64,000 nucleotides of DNA from Coptis chinensis (GCA_015680905.1 CM027380.1:56003001-56067000); one strand, 5' to 3'. Counted from the first letter of the stretch, positions 22,365-34,535 are shown. Notes: generated by a model from the letters alone, not told the origin. A program made the numbers and translations.

Positions 22365-22539
22365 ATAACTTTATAGGAATATATTTTGTTTCTATCAGAT
22401 ACCAAAAAAAAAAAAAAAATACTAAATAAATAAATGAAAGGAAGAACCACTAAAATATTTCCTCTATAAATAACGGCTTGAGTCTGTTTTTCTATTCTAA
22501 ATATAGGTGGGACAAATTTAAAAGGAAATATGTGCTAAC

Positions 22540-22723
22540 AACCATCATTATTTTACAAGTGTTAAAAGCCGTCGTTGTTTTTTAAACTTTACAAGTGCCC
22601 CGGGCCGTCGTATTTCAAAAACTACAACGGTTTTTATGACGGCCGTAACAACGAAATATAACACATGTTTTCTTCTTAAACAACAGCTATGGGTCGTTGT
22701 TTCTTGACTTTTTTTTTGTAGTG
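22540..22723 (-). mobile_element. CACTA element terminus with subterminal repeats
   Basis: Reading the minus strand inwards from 22723 gives CACTACAAAAAAAAAGTCAA, the classic CACTA terminal motif. It is followed by repeated GTCGTTGTT / CAACGAC words, GACGGCCCGGGGC and ACGGCCGTCA, the usual subterminal clutter. The TNP1-type exons to the left point towards this end, so it is the right terminus of that element. A left terminus was not found in the window; the possible 3-bp target duplication (ATG) cannot be verified. Confidence 0.7.
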
Positions 22724-23136
22724 ATGCCCCCTTATTAATTTCTTGCCAATACATGTATATATGATTGGTTTGATGAAATTATCATTGTTGCTATATATAA
22801 TATAGTTTCATGCACCTGGTAGGACTATCTAATTTTCAATTTACCCGATCATTTAATGTTGGGTGTTATTATGTACTCCTGATAAAATTCACTGCTATTG
22901 TTGTCTTATGAATTATTTTGGAATGATTTACTAGGTCCTACTTGTTAATTTAATTTATTTTATTATGGTTTAGCACTTGGGTTGATTCAGTGACCATTTT
23001 AACATTTCGCAATTTCCTTTACCAAACAGTTTTTTCTCATCATGAATACATAGAACTCGTTGTTTACTATTTGGCAGGTGTATTTCTATGACAGTATTAT
23101 CAGGAATACAACTTAGTTGTTTAATGACAGTTGTAT
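22724..23136. other. No gene seen; dispersed repeat copy
   Basis: 22920-23075 resembles 11800-11980 (see there). No coding signature. Confidence 0.5.
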
Positions 23137-23241
23137 AATATTTCGCACTTGGTTTATTATGGATTATTTTTATCATGAACTAAACTCTGGACTTTATGGG
23201 GAAACTACGCACTATATTTTTTCTCTGAATTAGAACTCCGT
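23137..23241. repeat. Left direct repeat flanking the 122-bp array
   Basis: TAATATTTCGCACTTGGTTT through CTCTGAATTAGAACTCC is repeated with few changes at 25097-25200. The two copies bracket the tandem array at a distance of about 1.96 kb. Confidence 0.85.
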
Positions 23242-23703
23242 CATTATGCACTCATCGCACTTGGTTTACTATGCTCTCATCTAACACTAGATTTTGGTTA
23301 ATTTTATGTTGCCTTTATGTTGTGTTATATTGTTTTTTTTTTTTTTTTTTTTTAAATCAGTTTGGGGCAAGGACGAAAATATCGAATTCGAGCAATATAT
23401 CATGTACCCCATAAACCAAGATATATAGGTTATCCTTTTGTTGACGGGAATGGTTATATTAACTCCACATTATAATGACTCCAAAGTTACTCCACTCCTA
23501 AAAGTTGACCTACGATATGAATTGAGGGCTAATTTTTTGTAGAGAGATATATCACATGATGAAGAACACATCTACAAAAAATCAGCTTAATTGAATAAGT
23601 TTAATCTTGTCAAAAGTTGTTATGAATTTAATTACATTCTAAACGATTTTTTATAATGTTGTAGATCTTCAAATGAACTGCCAAAGTATAGCATATAGCA
23701 TTC
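23242..23703. other. No gene seen
   Basis: AT-rich, with a T run at about 23333-23354. No domain in any frame. Confidence 0.4.
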
Positions 23704-25085
23704 TTTTGGTCTGCCAAAATAAGGATGATACATTGTATATAGCATCCATTATTTGGAATGCTACATACCATATACCATCATTTTGAGCACCATTATCACT
23801 TGGTTGTCACCATTCTTACTAGAAGTTTTGGTCTGCCAAAATAAGGATGATACGTACTATATAACATCCATTATTTGGAATGCTATATACCATATACCAT
23901 CCTTTTGAGCACCATTATCACTTGGTTCTCACCATTCTTACTGGAAGTTTTGGTCTGCCAAAGTAAGGATGATACATAGTATATAACATCCATTATTTGG
24001 AATGCTACATACCCTATACCATCCTTTTGAGCACTATTATCACTTGGTTCTCACCATTCTTACTGGAAGTTTTGGTCTGCCAAAGTAAGGATGATACATA
24101 ATATATAACATCCATTATTTGGAATGTTAGATACCATATACCATCCTTTTGAGCACCATTATCACTTGGTTCTCACCATTCTTACTGGAAGTTTTGGTCT
24201 GCCAAAGTAAGGATGATACATAGTATATAACATCCATTATTTGAAATGTTACATACCATATACCATCCTTTTGAGCACCATTATCACTTGGTTCTCACCA
24301 TTTTTACTGGAAGTTTTGGTCTGCCAAAGTAAGGATGATACATAGTATATAACATCCATTATTTGGAATGCTACATACCATATACCATCCTTTTGAGCAC
24401 CATTATCACTTGGTTCTCACCATTTTTACTGGAAGTTTTGGTCTGCCAAAGTAAAGACGATACATAGTATATAACATCCATTATTTGGAATGCTACATAC
24501 AATATACCATCCTTTTGAGTACCATTATCACTTGGTTCTTACTATTTTTACTAGAAGTTTTGGTCTGCCAAAGTAAGGATGATACATAGTATATAACATC
24601 CATTATTTGGAATGCTACATACAATATACCATCCTTTTGAGCACCATTATCACTTGGTTCTCACCATTTTTACTAGAAGTTTTGGTCTGACAAAGTAAGG
24701 ATGATACATACTATATAACATCCATTATTTGGAATCTTGCATACCATATACCATCCTTTTGAGCACCATTATCACTTGGTTCTCACCATTCTTATTGGAA
24801 GTTTTGGTCTGCCAAAGTAAGGATGATACATAGTATATAACATCCATTATTTAGAATGTTATATACCATATATCATCCTTTTGAGCACCATTATCACTTG
24901 GTTCTCACCATTTTTACTGGAAGTTTTGGTCTGCCAAAGTAAGGATGATACATAGTATATAACATCCATTATTTGGAATGTTACATACTATATACCATCC
25001 TTTTGAGCACCATTATCACTTGGTTCTCACCATTTTTACTGGAAGTTTTGGTCTGCTAAAGTAAGGATGATACATACAATGTATA
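23704..25085. repeat. Tandem array, exact 122-bp period, about 11.3 units
   Basis: TTTTGGTCTGCCAAA starts a unit at 23704, 23826, 23948, 24070, 24192, 24314, 24436, 24558, 24680, 24802, 24924 and 25046, a constant step of 122 bp with no length change. Each unit continues AAGGATGATACATAGTATAT, ACATCCATTATTTGGAATG, CATACCATATACCATCC and CACTTGGTTCTCACCATT. Units differ only by scattered substitutions. It is non-coding. No CRISPR logic: there are no spacers, the whole unit repeats. Confidence 0.95.
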
Positions 25086-25096
25086 CTGTAATGTTT

Positions 25097-25200
25097 AATA
25101 TTTCGCACTTGGTTTATTATGGATCATTTTTATCATGAACAAAACTCTGGACTTTATGGGGAAACTATGCACTATTTTTTTTTTCTGAATGAGAACTCCA
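25097..25200. repeat. Right direct repeat flanking the 122-bp array
   Basis: Second copy of 23137-23241, directly after the last partial unit. Confidence 0.85.
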
Positions 25201-26058
25201 TTCTGACATCAGCACTTAACTTGTCAATGTCGATAGAGTTAGATGAGTTTCAAGGTGAGTGGTCATATATATTTGCTGCATGGCTAATGGCATGATGTCT
25301 TACATATGTAGTTATCCATTTCACAAGCCTGCGCACTGTAGATTTTGGCATCTTTTTTTTGCCTAGTGAGCTTAGAATTGTATTAAGTATGGGAAAGGGG
25401 TAGGAGATTACAAGAGTTTAAGTGTAAAATAAAGAATATAAATAAAGAAAGGGGAAAAGATGGCAGCATACACTGATGAAGTGAGATTGTAACCCGTAGG
25501 CCTCCAATATATCACTGCATCAAGTACCACTTCCATTCAATCAAATCTAAAATAAACGCTAGTGTAAGCCTCCCATTTATATAGCCATCGAGGCTTACCA
25601 TGATATATAAAGGGGGACTCAGAAGACATAGTTGTTGCTCAACAAACTCTTTTCATTAGTAAATAATTTCATTATGTAACATTAGTTTACAACCAACCAA
25701 CCAAGATACAACTTCAAACGTTTAAAAAACCAACAAAATAAAACCCAACACCATGCGGAAAATCGTTTCACGTCTAGCTTATGCATCCATCCAGCCATCA
25801 TAGCATCGTTCTATTAAGTTCAATCTATAAAAAAGAAAAACAAAACAAAAACAGATAGTAGTTAGGTTCAACAAATCGTAAAGCGACAAAATTTAATATA
25901 GTACAGTGTGCAAGTATGCTACATAAGGGCTACTAGTTCAAATGGAAGAACCTCAAATATATTCTTCAAAGGTATTGAAGTAAGTGATCATACACAAACG
26001 AAAAATATAGCGGTAATGTCATGACCCAAATTTCAAAATAACTTAATACTAAAGGCAC
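25201..26058. other. No gene seen
   Basis: A short exon-like stretch (LNLSMSIELDEFQ followed by GTGAGTGG) lies at about 25208-25252 but has no partner and no recognisable family. The rest is AT-rich noncoding DNA. Confidence 0.35.
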
Positions 26059-26390
26059 CACTACACCATAATAGGCTATTACTAACGGCAAACAACCGTT
26101 GCGAATAATTGTTGCAACGCTTAGAACGTTGCAAATAGAGCGTGGGGTAAAGTGTTGGAAATATTTACAATGATTAAAAAGCATTGCAAACTAACTTTTC
26201 CAACTATTATTTAACTGTTGAAGAGTGACAATTACTAACGGTTAAAAGCGTTGCAAACCAAATTTTTCAACAGTTATTAACCGTTGCAGATTTATAAGCA
26301 TTGCGTATTTTGATTTGTAACAATTATTGATAAATGCTTTAAAATTTATTTTTTGCTTTGCAACAGTTTACAACTGTTACTAATGTGTTG
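26059..26390 (+). mobile_element. CACTA-like left terminus with subterminal repeats
   Basis: CACTACACCATAATAGGCTA at 26059 is followed by many ACGGTTGCAAA / GTTGCAACG / AACCGTTGCGAA words on both strands up to about 26390. This matches the ends of plant CACTA elements (terminal CACTAC, clustered 10-12 bp subterminal repeats). No matching inverted terminus was found to the right in the window, so the extent is unknown. The RlmN/MAPKKK/ABCF mosaic begins 1.2 kb inside it. Confidence 0.6.
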
Positions 26391-27585
26391 ATATGGTAAA
26401 TAAAATTATTTTAATTTTTTTCCTGCCCTGAACCTCCTGGTTTCATATAGAAGCAAATAAAATTACCAATACTTTTTCATACCATTTGACAAATAAAATT
26501 AATACAATCAAACGCTTGAAAAAAAATATTATATTCATCAAACCATATATATAACTTCAAAAGAGTTTTAAGGGTTACAAATTCAGATTTACTAAAGGTT
26601 ATAAATTTCTATACGATTTTCCAAGCAATCCCGAATCTTCAAAATACAATAACAAGCTTTAGTGACGATGGCTTCACTCAATAATTTTCTAGTGCCGCTC
26701 CACAAAGCTTCTAATTCCAAAAAAATCACAAAACAAATAATGAACTCAAAAAAACAATCATACTAATTAAATCAATCAATTAACAAACTATCAACAATGA
26801 TTCCACATAAATACTACCCAAAAAAATAAAAAATTACAGAAAACTAACCTACCCTGAACTCAGCATATGATTTTATCACCAAAGCCAAAGAATAAGTTCT
26901 CATGTATAGTTGACATTCTATAACCTCACTCAAGGGTCAAGCCCTGACCTTGAGAACCCTGCTACTTGCTCTATAAAAGAAAAAAATAAAGATATAAGGA
27001 AACAGGTCCTAACTCCTAAGAGTCAAACAAGACTGTGTCACGCAGAAACAGCAGTCGGCTCATCCCACCCTGACGGCCAACCTTTCCATTTCCAACATTG
27101 TGCTCAACCCGTTGATAGCCATCACCACCACATCCTTATTGGTGGCTCAAGAATAGCCATCAACATTGTGAATTAAAATTTAAATAGAAAAAGTAGGAAG
27201 GACTAAAAATAGGAAGTATAAAAACACATCAAAATAATGCCTTACTGTTCAAAATATATTAATATAGTGATAAATGGAGAAACATTATTTGTGCTAACAA
27301 TCCTAATATTTGGGGTAATTCGAGGATCATAATGAAATTAAAAGTAAACTCACAAGACCTCTGGCTACACAATTAAAGAACAGTCAAGTCTAATAGAGTC
27401 AACAATCCTTCACTAATTTGAAGCATGAAATTTAGAGCATCATATATACATCATAATTGTTGATAGAAAAAAATTCTCCAAAGGTCAATGTTCATTAAAA
27501 AGGTCTTATGACTTCATGGTTAAAAACCTCGATCGACCGAACCATAAATACTTCAAGATAGTGTATGACAGAGTTGACAGTTTAC
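26391..27585. other. No gene seen
   Basis: AT-rich noncoding DNA. The slightly GC-richer block 26910-27176 has an open frame of 88 codons without recognisable domains; it may be old repeat DNA. The remaining exons of RlmN would be expected here but are absent. Confidence 0.4.
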
Positions 27586-30500
27586 TTCATTTAAGCATCT
27601 GTGCGCTTCTAAAACAGATTTTAGATTCAACATTGGCTCGCCGATTCCCATAAAGACAACATTTGAAACCCTATGCTTAAAGAGCTCTTCTACACTTAAG
27701 ACCTGAATAAATACAACAAGATATGCAACAGATATAGAGTAATTGATCATAAACAAAGTTTCTAAAAGAAAATTCGTCAAAGCGAACCCACAAGATGACC
27801 TGCTCAACAATTTCATGCCGCTTTAGATTCCTCGAGTATCCTCCCTTGCCAGTAGCACAGAATGAGCAACGCAATTGGCAGCCAACCTTGAAGTAACTTT
27901 ACCATTCACTACAACGGACAAATGCACTAAGCTGGAAACATAGTCCAGAAAGACTGTGAACAGAATGTCAAGGGTAATTCAAAATTATTTCTGATTTGAT
28001 GTGCAACCATTACGAGTAACCCTACCTTAGATTTCGGTCCAAAGAAGTTGTGGGCCGCAACATTACATTGCGTAATGAAGGACCTGCTACATTTGAAGAT
28101 GCTTCTAGTCTCCGTTGGTGGAAGGGTTGAATTGCCTCATCTTGTTCGAGACTGCAATAAAATGGACACATTTTGGCCAGAAGATACAAAGTTAAAGAGC
28201 ATAAGCATCTCAGAACAAAGAGTAGATATAACCGGGGGGAAGGGCAGTTATTTTTATTTTGCAAGTTAGATTTTATTGTCCGAAGTTGTTTGCCTAGTGC
28301 AAGGAGATGGAGTCCTTCTATAGGCAGGGTTTCTTGTGTTATTGTCTTGTGTGTGGGGTTCCACTGAAGAAGGTTTCTGACCATTCTCTTTCTATTTTGG
28401 GTTATGAACTGCTGATTAAACTCATATTCTGATAGAAGAAAAGGCCAGGGAGTATAATATTCGTACCATTTGGCGTCTGCTCTATCTGCATATCCATAAA
28501 GGGGACTGTTTGGTTCAAGTGGAGAATCACAGGAGTCATTCTCAGCAGAGTCACTTTCCCCTGCAGCAGCAATATGAGACATGAAGATTGCCCTGGTTGA
28601 ACAGGGTATTAGCTGGCCAGGGAACCGCATAAGATCAACAAGTAGTTCGACAGACTTCAGTACAACTATCACAGATATGCTTGTACGAATCTGCGCGCTC
28701 AATAGCTCCATCGCTAGGCAGACCCTAACAATATAAATAAACACGATAAGAGCTAACAGATTAGCTAGGACGAAAGAAATTAATCAAAACAGGAACATTT
28801 GTATCATGGTTTGATGACTAAATCTCACAAGATAGTGAAAGAGGTAAAAGAGGCTTTGTTCATTTGGCTAGTGCGTGTGCAAGCTTTTGGAGAGTGGGCT
28901 TTACGGACTTTATGTGTAATTGTGATAAACTTGTAATTTGAGGGACATGTCTTATCATGGTCTAGTAACATCTTGCTACACACGATCATCATTTGCAACT
29001 TCTATCAAGTTGCAACTTGACTTCCAAAGGAGTTCAATTGAACTTTACCAAGAAAAAAAAAGAAAACAAAAAACTACAACCAGAGTGGACTGGAGGCAAA
29101 TACAACAGTAAACGAAAAGAATAAAAAAAAACACATGGAGCAACTACCAGTCTACCACAGAGAGAGAGAGAGAGATCAGAAACCTGGCAAAGCATTGTGT
29201 GATAAGCACGGGATCAAATACTGATTACGGAGAGGGGAAGAATCCCAATATTAACCGCGAAAGGAAAAAAGACAGTGCACAAATGTATTGTATTACAGCA
29301 ATTTCTGGATAATCTTCCATTGAAAAAATAAGGCATTGCATCCATGCTTTCAAGGGAACAGTTGAAGTTAAATAGAAAATGGTGGATGCAAAACAAACTA
29401 CCTCATCTACACAGCAACCAAATAAAAAATACAATTTTATGAAATCAAGTAAACAGGCAGGGTTCCGGCCTTGACCTGTGTTCATTATACCTGAGATGAG
29501 ACGCAGGCAGTGAGGCGGGAAGAACCTTTATTATCTTCGACAGGTATACCAACAGTTTCAATGAGCCTATTATCCTCCAATTTTATAAGTGCCTGAAGGA
29601 TCAGAAATGAGAGGAAAAGAAGAAGAGGCCTAAGAGTGCATTTCATTCAATCCATCAAATAGTAGCTGTTATCACAAACTCAGGTTAATGTCTACTTTCA
29701 TAAACAGTAGCAGGTCCCCAGATTAATGCGCACTAGATCTTTATAGTATAGCGCACTCCTTTTCGTTACGAATAAAAGCAGCAGTCCACTTGGACACTGG
29801 AGATCATTTGTTCATGCATGAAGGGGAGAAAGGGTGGGGCAACTGAACATGAGCTATGTCTCAGGCCAACCAACGACTCTGAACTATAAACGACTCAGTA
29901 AGATTAGCAATAGAATATACCAATATGTTCTTGTAATCTACCACATGTACCCCCTAAACCTTCAAAGAAGCTTCAAGTAGTAAGATCATACATTTCCAAC
30001 TCTCTAGCAACGCAAGGTGGATAGAAACATAAGCAGGAAGAAACTCACAAGTTAGTGGAGGAATCAACGAGGAGCTCTATGACTTCCATGTGCTAATCCT
30101 ACCTTAAAGTGGTTATATATAAATTGACATATGTTTGTAACGTAATTGAGGGTGTTGTGTGTTGTAGGTGGAGGGGTGTAGATTAAAGGTCTTGTATAAC
30201 ATCTTGCTAGGAGAGCCATTACTTGTAAATTGTAATCAATGGACACAACATGGATTCGTCATAACTATGGAAAGGCATTCAACAAAAAAAAAAACATAAT
30301 AATATCCACCATAACTTTTCTAATAAACCAAACCTTAATAGTGCCATCAGCAGCAGTAACAACTTGATGAATAGGCGATCTCCCGACTTTATATCCAGCT
30401 TCCTGAAGGTCATTTCTGAATGCTTGTGGCACTGTGTTCAACATTATCCAATATCAGTAACAAAAACAATATCATTAAAATAAAACAAGAAAGAGGTCAG

Positions 30501-30645
30501 GACTCCCAGTGACTAAAATCTTGAATCTCTTTAGCTTTAGTCTTGTACAAAAGATGATGCAACTGTTTCCCTTGGTAGCTTTGCTGACCAAAGTCAATAG
30601 CTAGTTGTTGTAGGTCTTGTTCAGACATGCCTAGCATAAAAGTAG
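27586..30645 (-). pseudogene. RlmN-like radical SAM rRNA methyltransferase, five exons, incomplete
   Basis: Minus-strand exons at 30508-30645 (MLGMSEQDLQQLAIDFGQQS, YQGKQLHHLLYK), 30334-30431 ([20 protein letters not shown]), 29491-29592 (ALIKLEDNRLIETVGIPVED), 27800-27886 ([16 protein letters not shown]) and 27586-27702 ([34 protein letters not shown]). CQLRCSFC is the CX3CX2C motif that binds the radical-SAM 4Fe-4S cluster, and GIGEP is the SAM-binding GGEP-type motif. RlmN enzymes methylate A2503 of 23S rRNA; the plant versions resemble cyanobacterial ones and are probably plastid-targeted. All five exons are open and in frame, but the transit-peptide exons and everything after HRCLNE, including the second conserved Cys region, are missing. 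The first exon's donor reads GG (GGGAGT) where GT is needed. A MAPKKK fragment sits in the intron between exons 3 and 4. Best read as captured exons rather than a working gene. Confidence 0.85.
28026..28724 (-). pseudogene. EDR1/Raf-type MAPKKK regulatory-region fragment, two exons
   Basis: Exon 28467-28724 reads AMELLSAQIRTSISVIVVLK, ELLVDLMRFPGQLIPCSTRA and AAGESDSAENDSCDSPLEPN. Exon 28026-28151 reads EQDEAIQPFHQRRLEASSNV and GPSLRNVMLRPTTSLDRNLR. Borders are TAG|G, TG|GTACG, GCAG|TCTCG and AAG|GTAGG, and the exon phases join (AAA TG + T CTC). The VDLMRxPGQLIP stretch and the SSNVAGPSLRNxMLR linker are typical of the region between the EDR1-like domain and kinase domain of plant Raf-like MAPKKKs. 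The kinase domain is absent. No internal stop is seen. It lies on the same strand as, and inside an intron of, the RlmN fragment. The subfamily cannot be named from this piece. Confidence 0.6.
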
Positions 30646-30747
30646 CTGAATTTTATTAATTAAGGCTATAATCTGATCCCATAGCCTAAACATTAACTTA
30701 TCGACTCTCCCAAGAGCTTCTACTAACATTCAAGTGGTAATACACAC
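30646..30747. other. Junction between RlmN and ABCF fragments
   Basis: Only about 100 bp separate the first RlmN exon from the last ABCF exon. A capture boundary must lie here; no terminal repeat or target duplication is visible. Confidence 0.4.
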
Positions 30748-32083
30748 CTTTATTCTTGACTGAACAAGTGATGCCCGTTTTGCATTGTAGCGGAACTTTT
30801 CAATGAAAGCCTGTAAGGTGAAAGAACAAAGAATTGGCCGTCAAACCACCAAAATCAAAATCATTCAAGGAAAAGAAAACCAAAAAATAAAAATCAGATT
30901 CTCAAAAACGTTCCAAGCTTGATTACAAGAAACTATTTATCTACTATGAAAGAAGGTTGAGCACCATGAACAAGACAAAACAAGAACTTGATAAAAAAAA
31001 TTAGTGCCAGCAACGCAGAAGATTTTTCTGTATCTTCTTCAGACAATTGAAAATAATCTAATACTTGTTCAGTAAAAAAGAGAGCAAAGAATCCAAATGT
31101 CAGCATCTTTAAACTACATTATACACCATTCTCAATTTACTAGGTAAAACTATATACTGTCTAACATGGAGGATGTAGAAGACGAATTTGATCGTCCACT
31201 AAACTTTACCTTGAGGCACTCAGTTACTATCTATGTATTTACAATTTGTTAAACTTCAACTTGGATATGATAATACATATATGAACTACATGGTTTTTCC
31301 AAATTTAAAAACAAGCATTCACCTATTCAGCCATTCAGCTTTGAACTGCACTGATAGTCTGATAGTGGTTTTTCCTTTATATGTCGTAAAATAGAAACTA
31401 TATGAAATGTACAAGACTAGTGTGAGAGAGAACCTTAATGAAGAGGAGTACCAGAAGTTGCAAGTTAGTGAACCAGGATAGTCAAAGAAAATATTTGGAT
31501 TCCATTGCTTCTATACCAAGTCATTATTTCACACAAACTATGTTGTTTTCCGTGGTTTCTACACTCAAAAGATCTTTTCGAAAGAGGATTACAACTCCTA
31601 ACGCATCGAGACAAATAGCGAATTCAAAACTCATAGTACCTGTCTACTTGAACTACGCCTCTCAAACATTGTTAACTCAATTCTATGAAAACACAGGAGG
31701 ATATTTTTCAGTGTTATCAAATAGTGATTCTATAAAGAACGTACCTGCATATGCGCTTTTTTTTGTTCACTCGACTCCAAAGCCTTTTGTTGATTCTTGA
31801 GCTGTTCCTCACGTGTCCTCTCAAATGTATCATAATCTCCTTTATAGGAAGTCAACTTTTGTCCATGTAAATGGAGAATATCTGTAACAACCTGTAAGAA
31901 AATGTTGACATAAGCGAGACAATCAGGCATGAACAAGGATGATCTCTGTTACCAAAATTTTACGAGAAGGGAGAGTGATACCAAATTCAAGAACTCTCTA
32001 GCATGGGAAACCACTATAAATGTCTTCGGCCATTTCACAAGGTATGATTCTAGCCATAGAACAGCATGAAGATCAAGATGATT
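30748..32083 (-). pseudogene. ABCF (GCN20-type) ATPase, three internal exons
   Basis: Minus-strand exons at 31982-32083 ([29 protein letters not shown]), 31745-31891 (VVTDILHLHGQKLTSYKGDY, FERTREEQLKNQQKALE) and 30748-30810 (AFIEKFRYNAKRASLVQSRI). All have GT/AG borders, phase-0 joins and no stops. NHLDLHA is the D-loop after Walker B and VVSHARE the H-loop of the first nucleotide-binding domain; YKGDYxxF and the KFRYNAKRA segment are the ABCF interdomain linker. ABCF3/GCN20-type proteins are soluble translation-associated ATPases. The first domain's Walker A and signature exons, and the whole second domain, are absent. If spliced on to the RlmN exon at 30431, the RlmN frame would be lost. 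This is a clean internal exon block, as expected of DNA-level capture. Confidence 0.85.
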
Positions 32084-32089
32084 CTGCAA

Positions 32090-34535
32090 ATGTCAATTTG
32101 TTAAATTAACACTATCAAACAAAACCAATCAAAAAGGGAAAGAAAAAAACCTAGCAAACAGAATTACAGTTTATGAAACTTATTGAAAGTATAAACTGAA
32201 AGAAGGTTTCAACTTTCCATAGGAGGCGGCGAGTTGCGAAGAACGCTAGAAAGCCACGGAAGAGGGAAGGTGCGTGAAACCCTGGCCTTCTTTCATTTTT
32301 CTTTTTCTTGTTATTTAGTTCGTAGGATTAACTTGTTCACTCATTGTTCCGGTTTTACCCTCGCAGTACATGTGGCTTAGAATACTGTGCACCAAAGGCT
32401 ATAGTGCAGCAGGCGTACTCTAGATTTTGGTAAACAGGTCAAAAACATATGCATCATGTAACTTACAAAGGTCCACAACTCTATATACACTATACAGCAG
32501 CAAACATGCATAAAAGACCGTAAAACCGAAAATGTCCCCAATATTACACATTTCCCGTACAAAGGTCCTACAGTAATACTGGTTTCTATGCAGATGTAAA
32601 AGTGCGGCCGCAAATTTATAATTTGTGATGGGCACATGCTTTGGATGGGTTACTCATTAACCTATCTAGCAATAATATATGCTGAAGAGTAAGACTAGGA
32701 CTATAAATTTGTCAGTCTTATATCATGTAATTTATGAAATCACATCAGAAACATGTCCATGTCTCCTGTAACTAACAAAATTCCTTAACTCTATATACAT
32801 AACCAAATCATACATAGAAAACGTAAAAGATAAAAGGATGTACACAAATGTAAAGTATGGTCTTAAATCACTTCCTACATCTTCATTAAAATCAATTGTT
32901 CCCTATCATACATCTCCTGCAATTCAAAAAGGTCCCTTACTAATACCAGTTTGTAAACTATGGTCTTAAATCTCTTCTTACATCTTCATTAAAATCAATT
33001 GTTCCCTAAACAAAACAAGGATTTTGCATGCAAATGGACCTTTCAATTGAAGTAAAAGTTGTTTTTTCTCCATCTCAAGTTACTGCTGGGCCTCATTCTT
33101 CGCATTCCTATCGTCCTCGACTTCACTAGACAAATCCTCAATCCCACCTTCCTCTCCACCAATATTAAAAATATCATTTACTTTATCATCATCCCCAATA
33201 CTCCAACCCTTCATCCCTTGTGCACCTCCCATTCCTCCTCCCCACCACCTCCACTCTCTTTCCCCACAAACTCCTTGTCAATATCCCCAAACACATCTCC
33301 ATTCGTCTCATTCGTATTCCATGACTCCACATTACCTACATATTCTTGACACATACACATGCAATGGTAAACTGGGCTAGCCCATTTTATAACAGCTAAG
33401 AGATGATCTAGTATGCTATTTTTTTTTCAGATAAAAAGACAGACAATTCCAAAACTAGGAAGAGCTCCCAACAGTCGTTACATCCATACATAAGCTAATA
33501 AGTGACCTTGCCGTAGGAGGGTTCACTGATTAAACAAGTCTTTAATATGCATGTCTATGCCACAGCTCTCAAGTGAAGCAGTGTTATTGTTGTATAGCCT
33601 GTGTTTTCCTTCCTTTAGTAGTCTCACATCTCTTCAACGTCCGGGGAAGCGTCAATAGCTTCCTGCAAGCATGAACTAATTAGGTTATGACAAACCCACA
33701 ACAACATTTATGTACACGTAGATCTCTGTTACTCTTCTTAACACAAATGTCAATCTTCCAAAGATGTAAATCTTAATACCCAACTAAGAACTATGATTAA
33801 GACGATCACTATCATCACAAGTGGATTTTCGTTAACAATAAGAAGAAACAAAGCAAATAGGGCTAGTAACATTTTCTCATCGACCTGTCACATTTTGAGC
33901 CAATAACAGCTAAAGAGGAAGGGAAGAAACTCAAGGTTAATGTTGTAGCGGAGATTGAGCCATCAGATATTAGTGACTCTGAACCAATTATGGCGGCTAC
34001 AGTGGTGCGAGGGGGACATATAAAAGGCAATGACGTGGCAATAAGGGCCCAAAAGAAGTCCTGTTGGCACTGGGTAAGACCTGATGGGTGAGCTAAAAAG
34101 GGGTATTTACATCTCATTAGAATGTGTTTGGATGAATTCTAAGGATACAATGATTCCAACTATATTTGTTATCTTACCATAAGAAACTTCAGACACTAAA
34201 ATAACATTTTACATTTAATATGAATACTATGAACAGGGTAGGTATAGGATTTGTTCACGTATATGCTTATAGCATCTGTCAACAGAAAACAAAGATTAGC
34301 TCACAGAGTGAACTCCTGAACAATAGAATCCTTATTAAGAGTCACTAATTTGGTAAATTTCCAATTGTCACGATAATAACAGCAGTATCCTTCCACTAGC
34401 AATCTTAACATAGTTAACCTCAATCGGGTGCAATAGAGCACATGATATCACCTAAGCCCAAAAGAAAAGTAAAATAACAATATCTTAAAACATAAGAAGT
34501 CACATGAAATAAATGGATATAGTAAAAGCTATATC
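32090..34535. other. No clear gene; two weak coding-like remnants and a local duplication
   Basis: A block of about 100 bp around 32857-32912 (TATGGTCTTAAATCACTTCC, then CTTCATTAAAATCAATTGTTCCCT) is repeated at about 32957-33012. On the minus strand 33060-33350 encodes an acidic, Gly-rich segment (ETNGDVFGDIDKEFVGKESG, NIGGEEGGIEDLSSEVEDD) with at least one frame change. On the plus strand 33869-34093 is open (AKEEGKKLKVNVVAEIEPSD, GNDVAIRAQKKSCWHWVRPD). I do not recognise either; they may be transposon or captured exon remnants. Confidence 0.35.

Noticed and set aside
23704..25085. Regularly spaced repeats resembling a CRISPR array
   Set aside because: The entire 122-bp unit repeats without unique spacers, and the DNA is plant nuclear; it is a tandem satellite-like array.
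33059..33349. Plus-strand 96-codon frame with Ser/Pro-rich end
   Set aside because: The opposite strand gives the more plausible acidic coding remnant; the plus frame has no domain or splice context.
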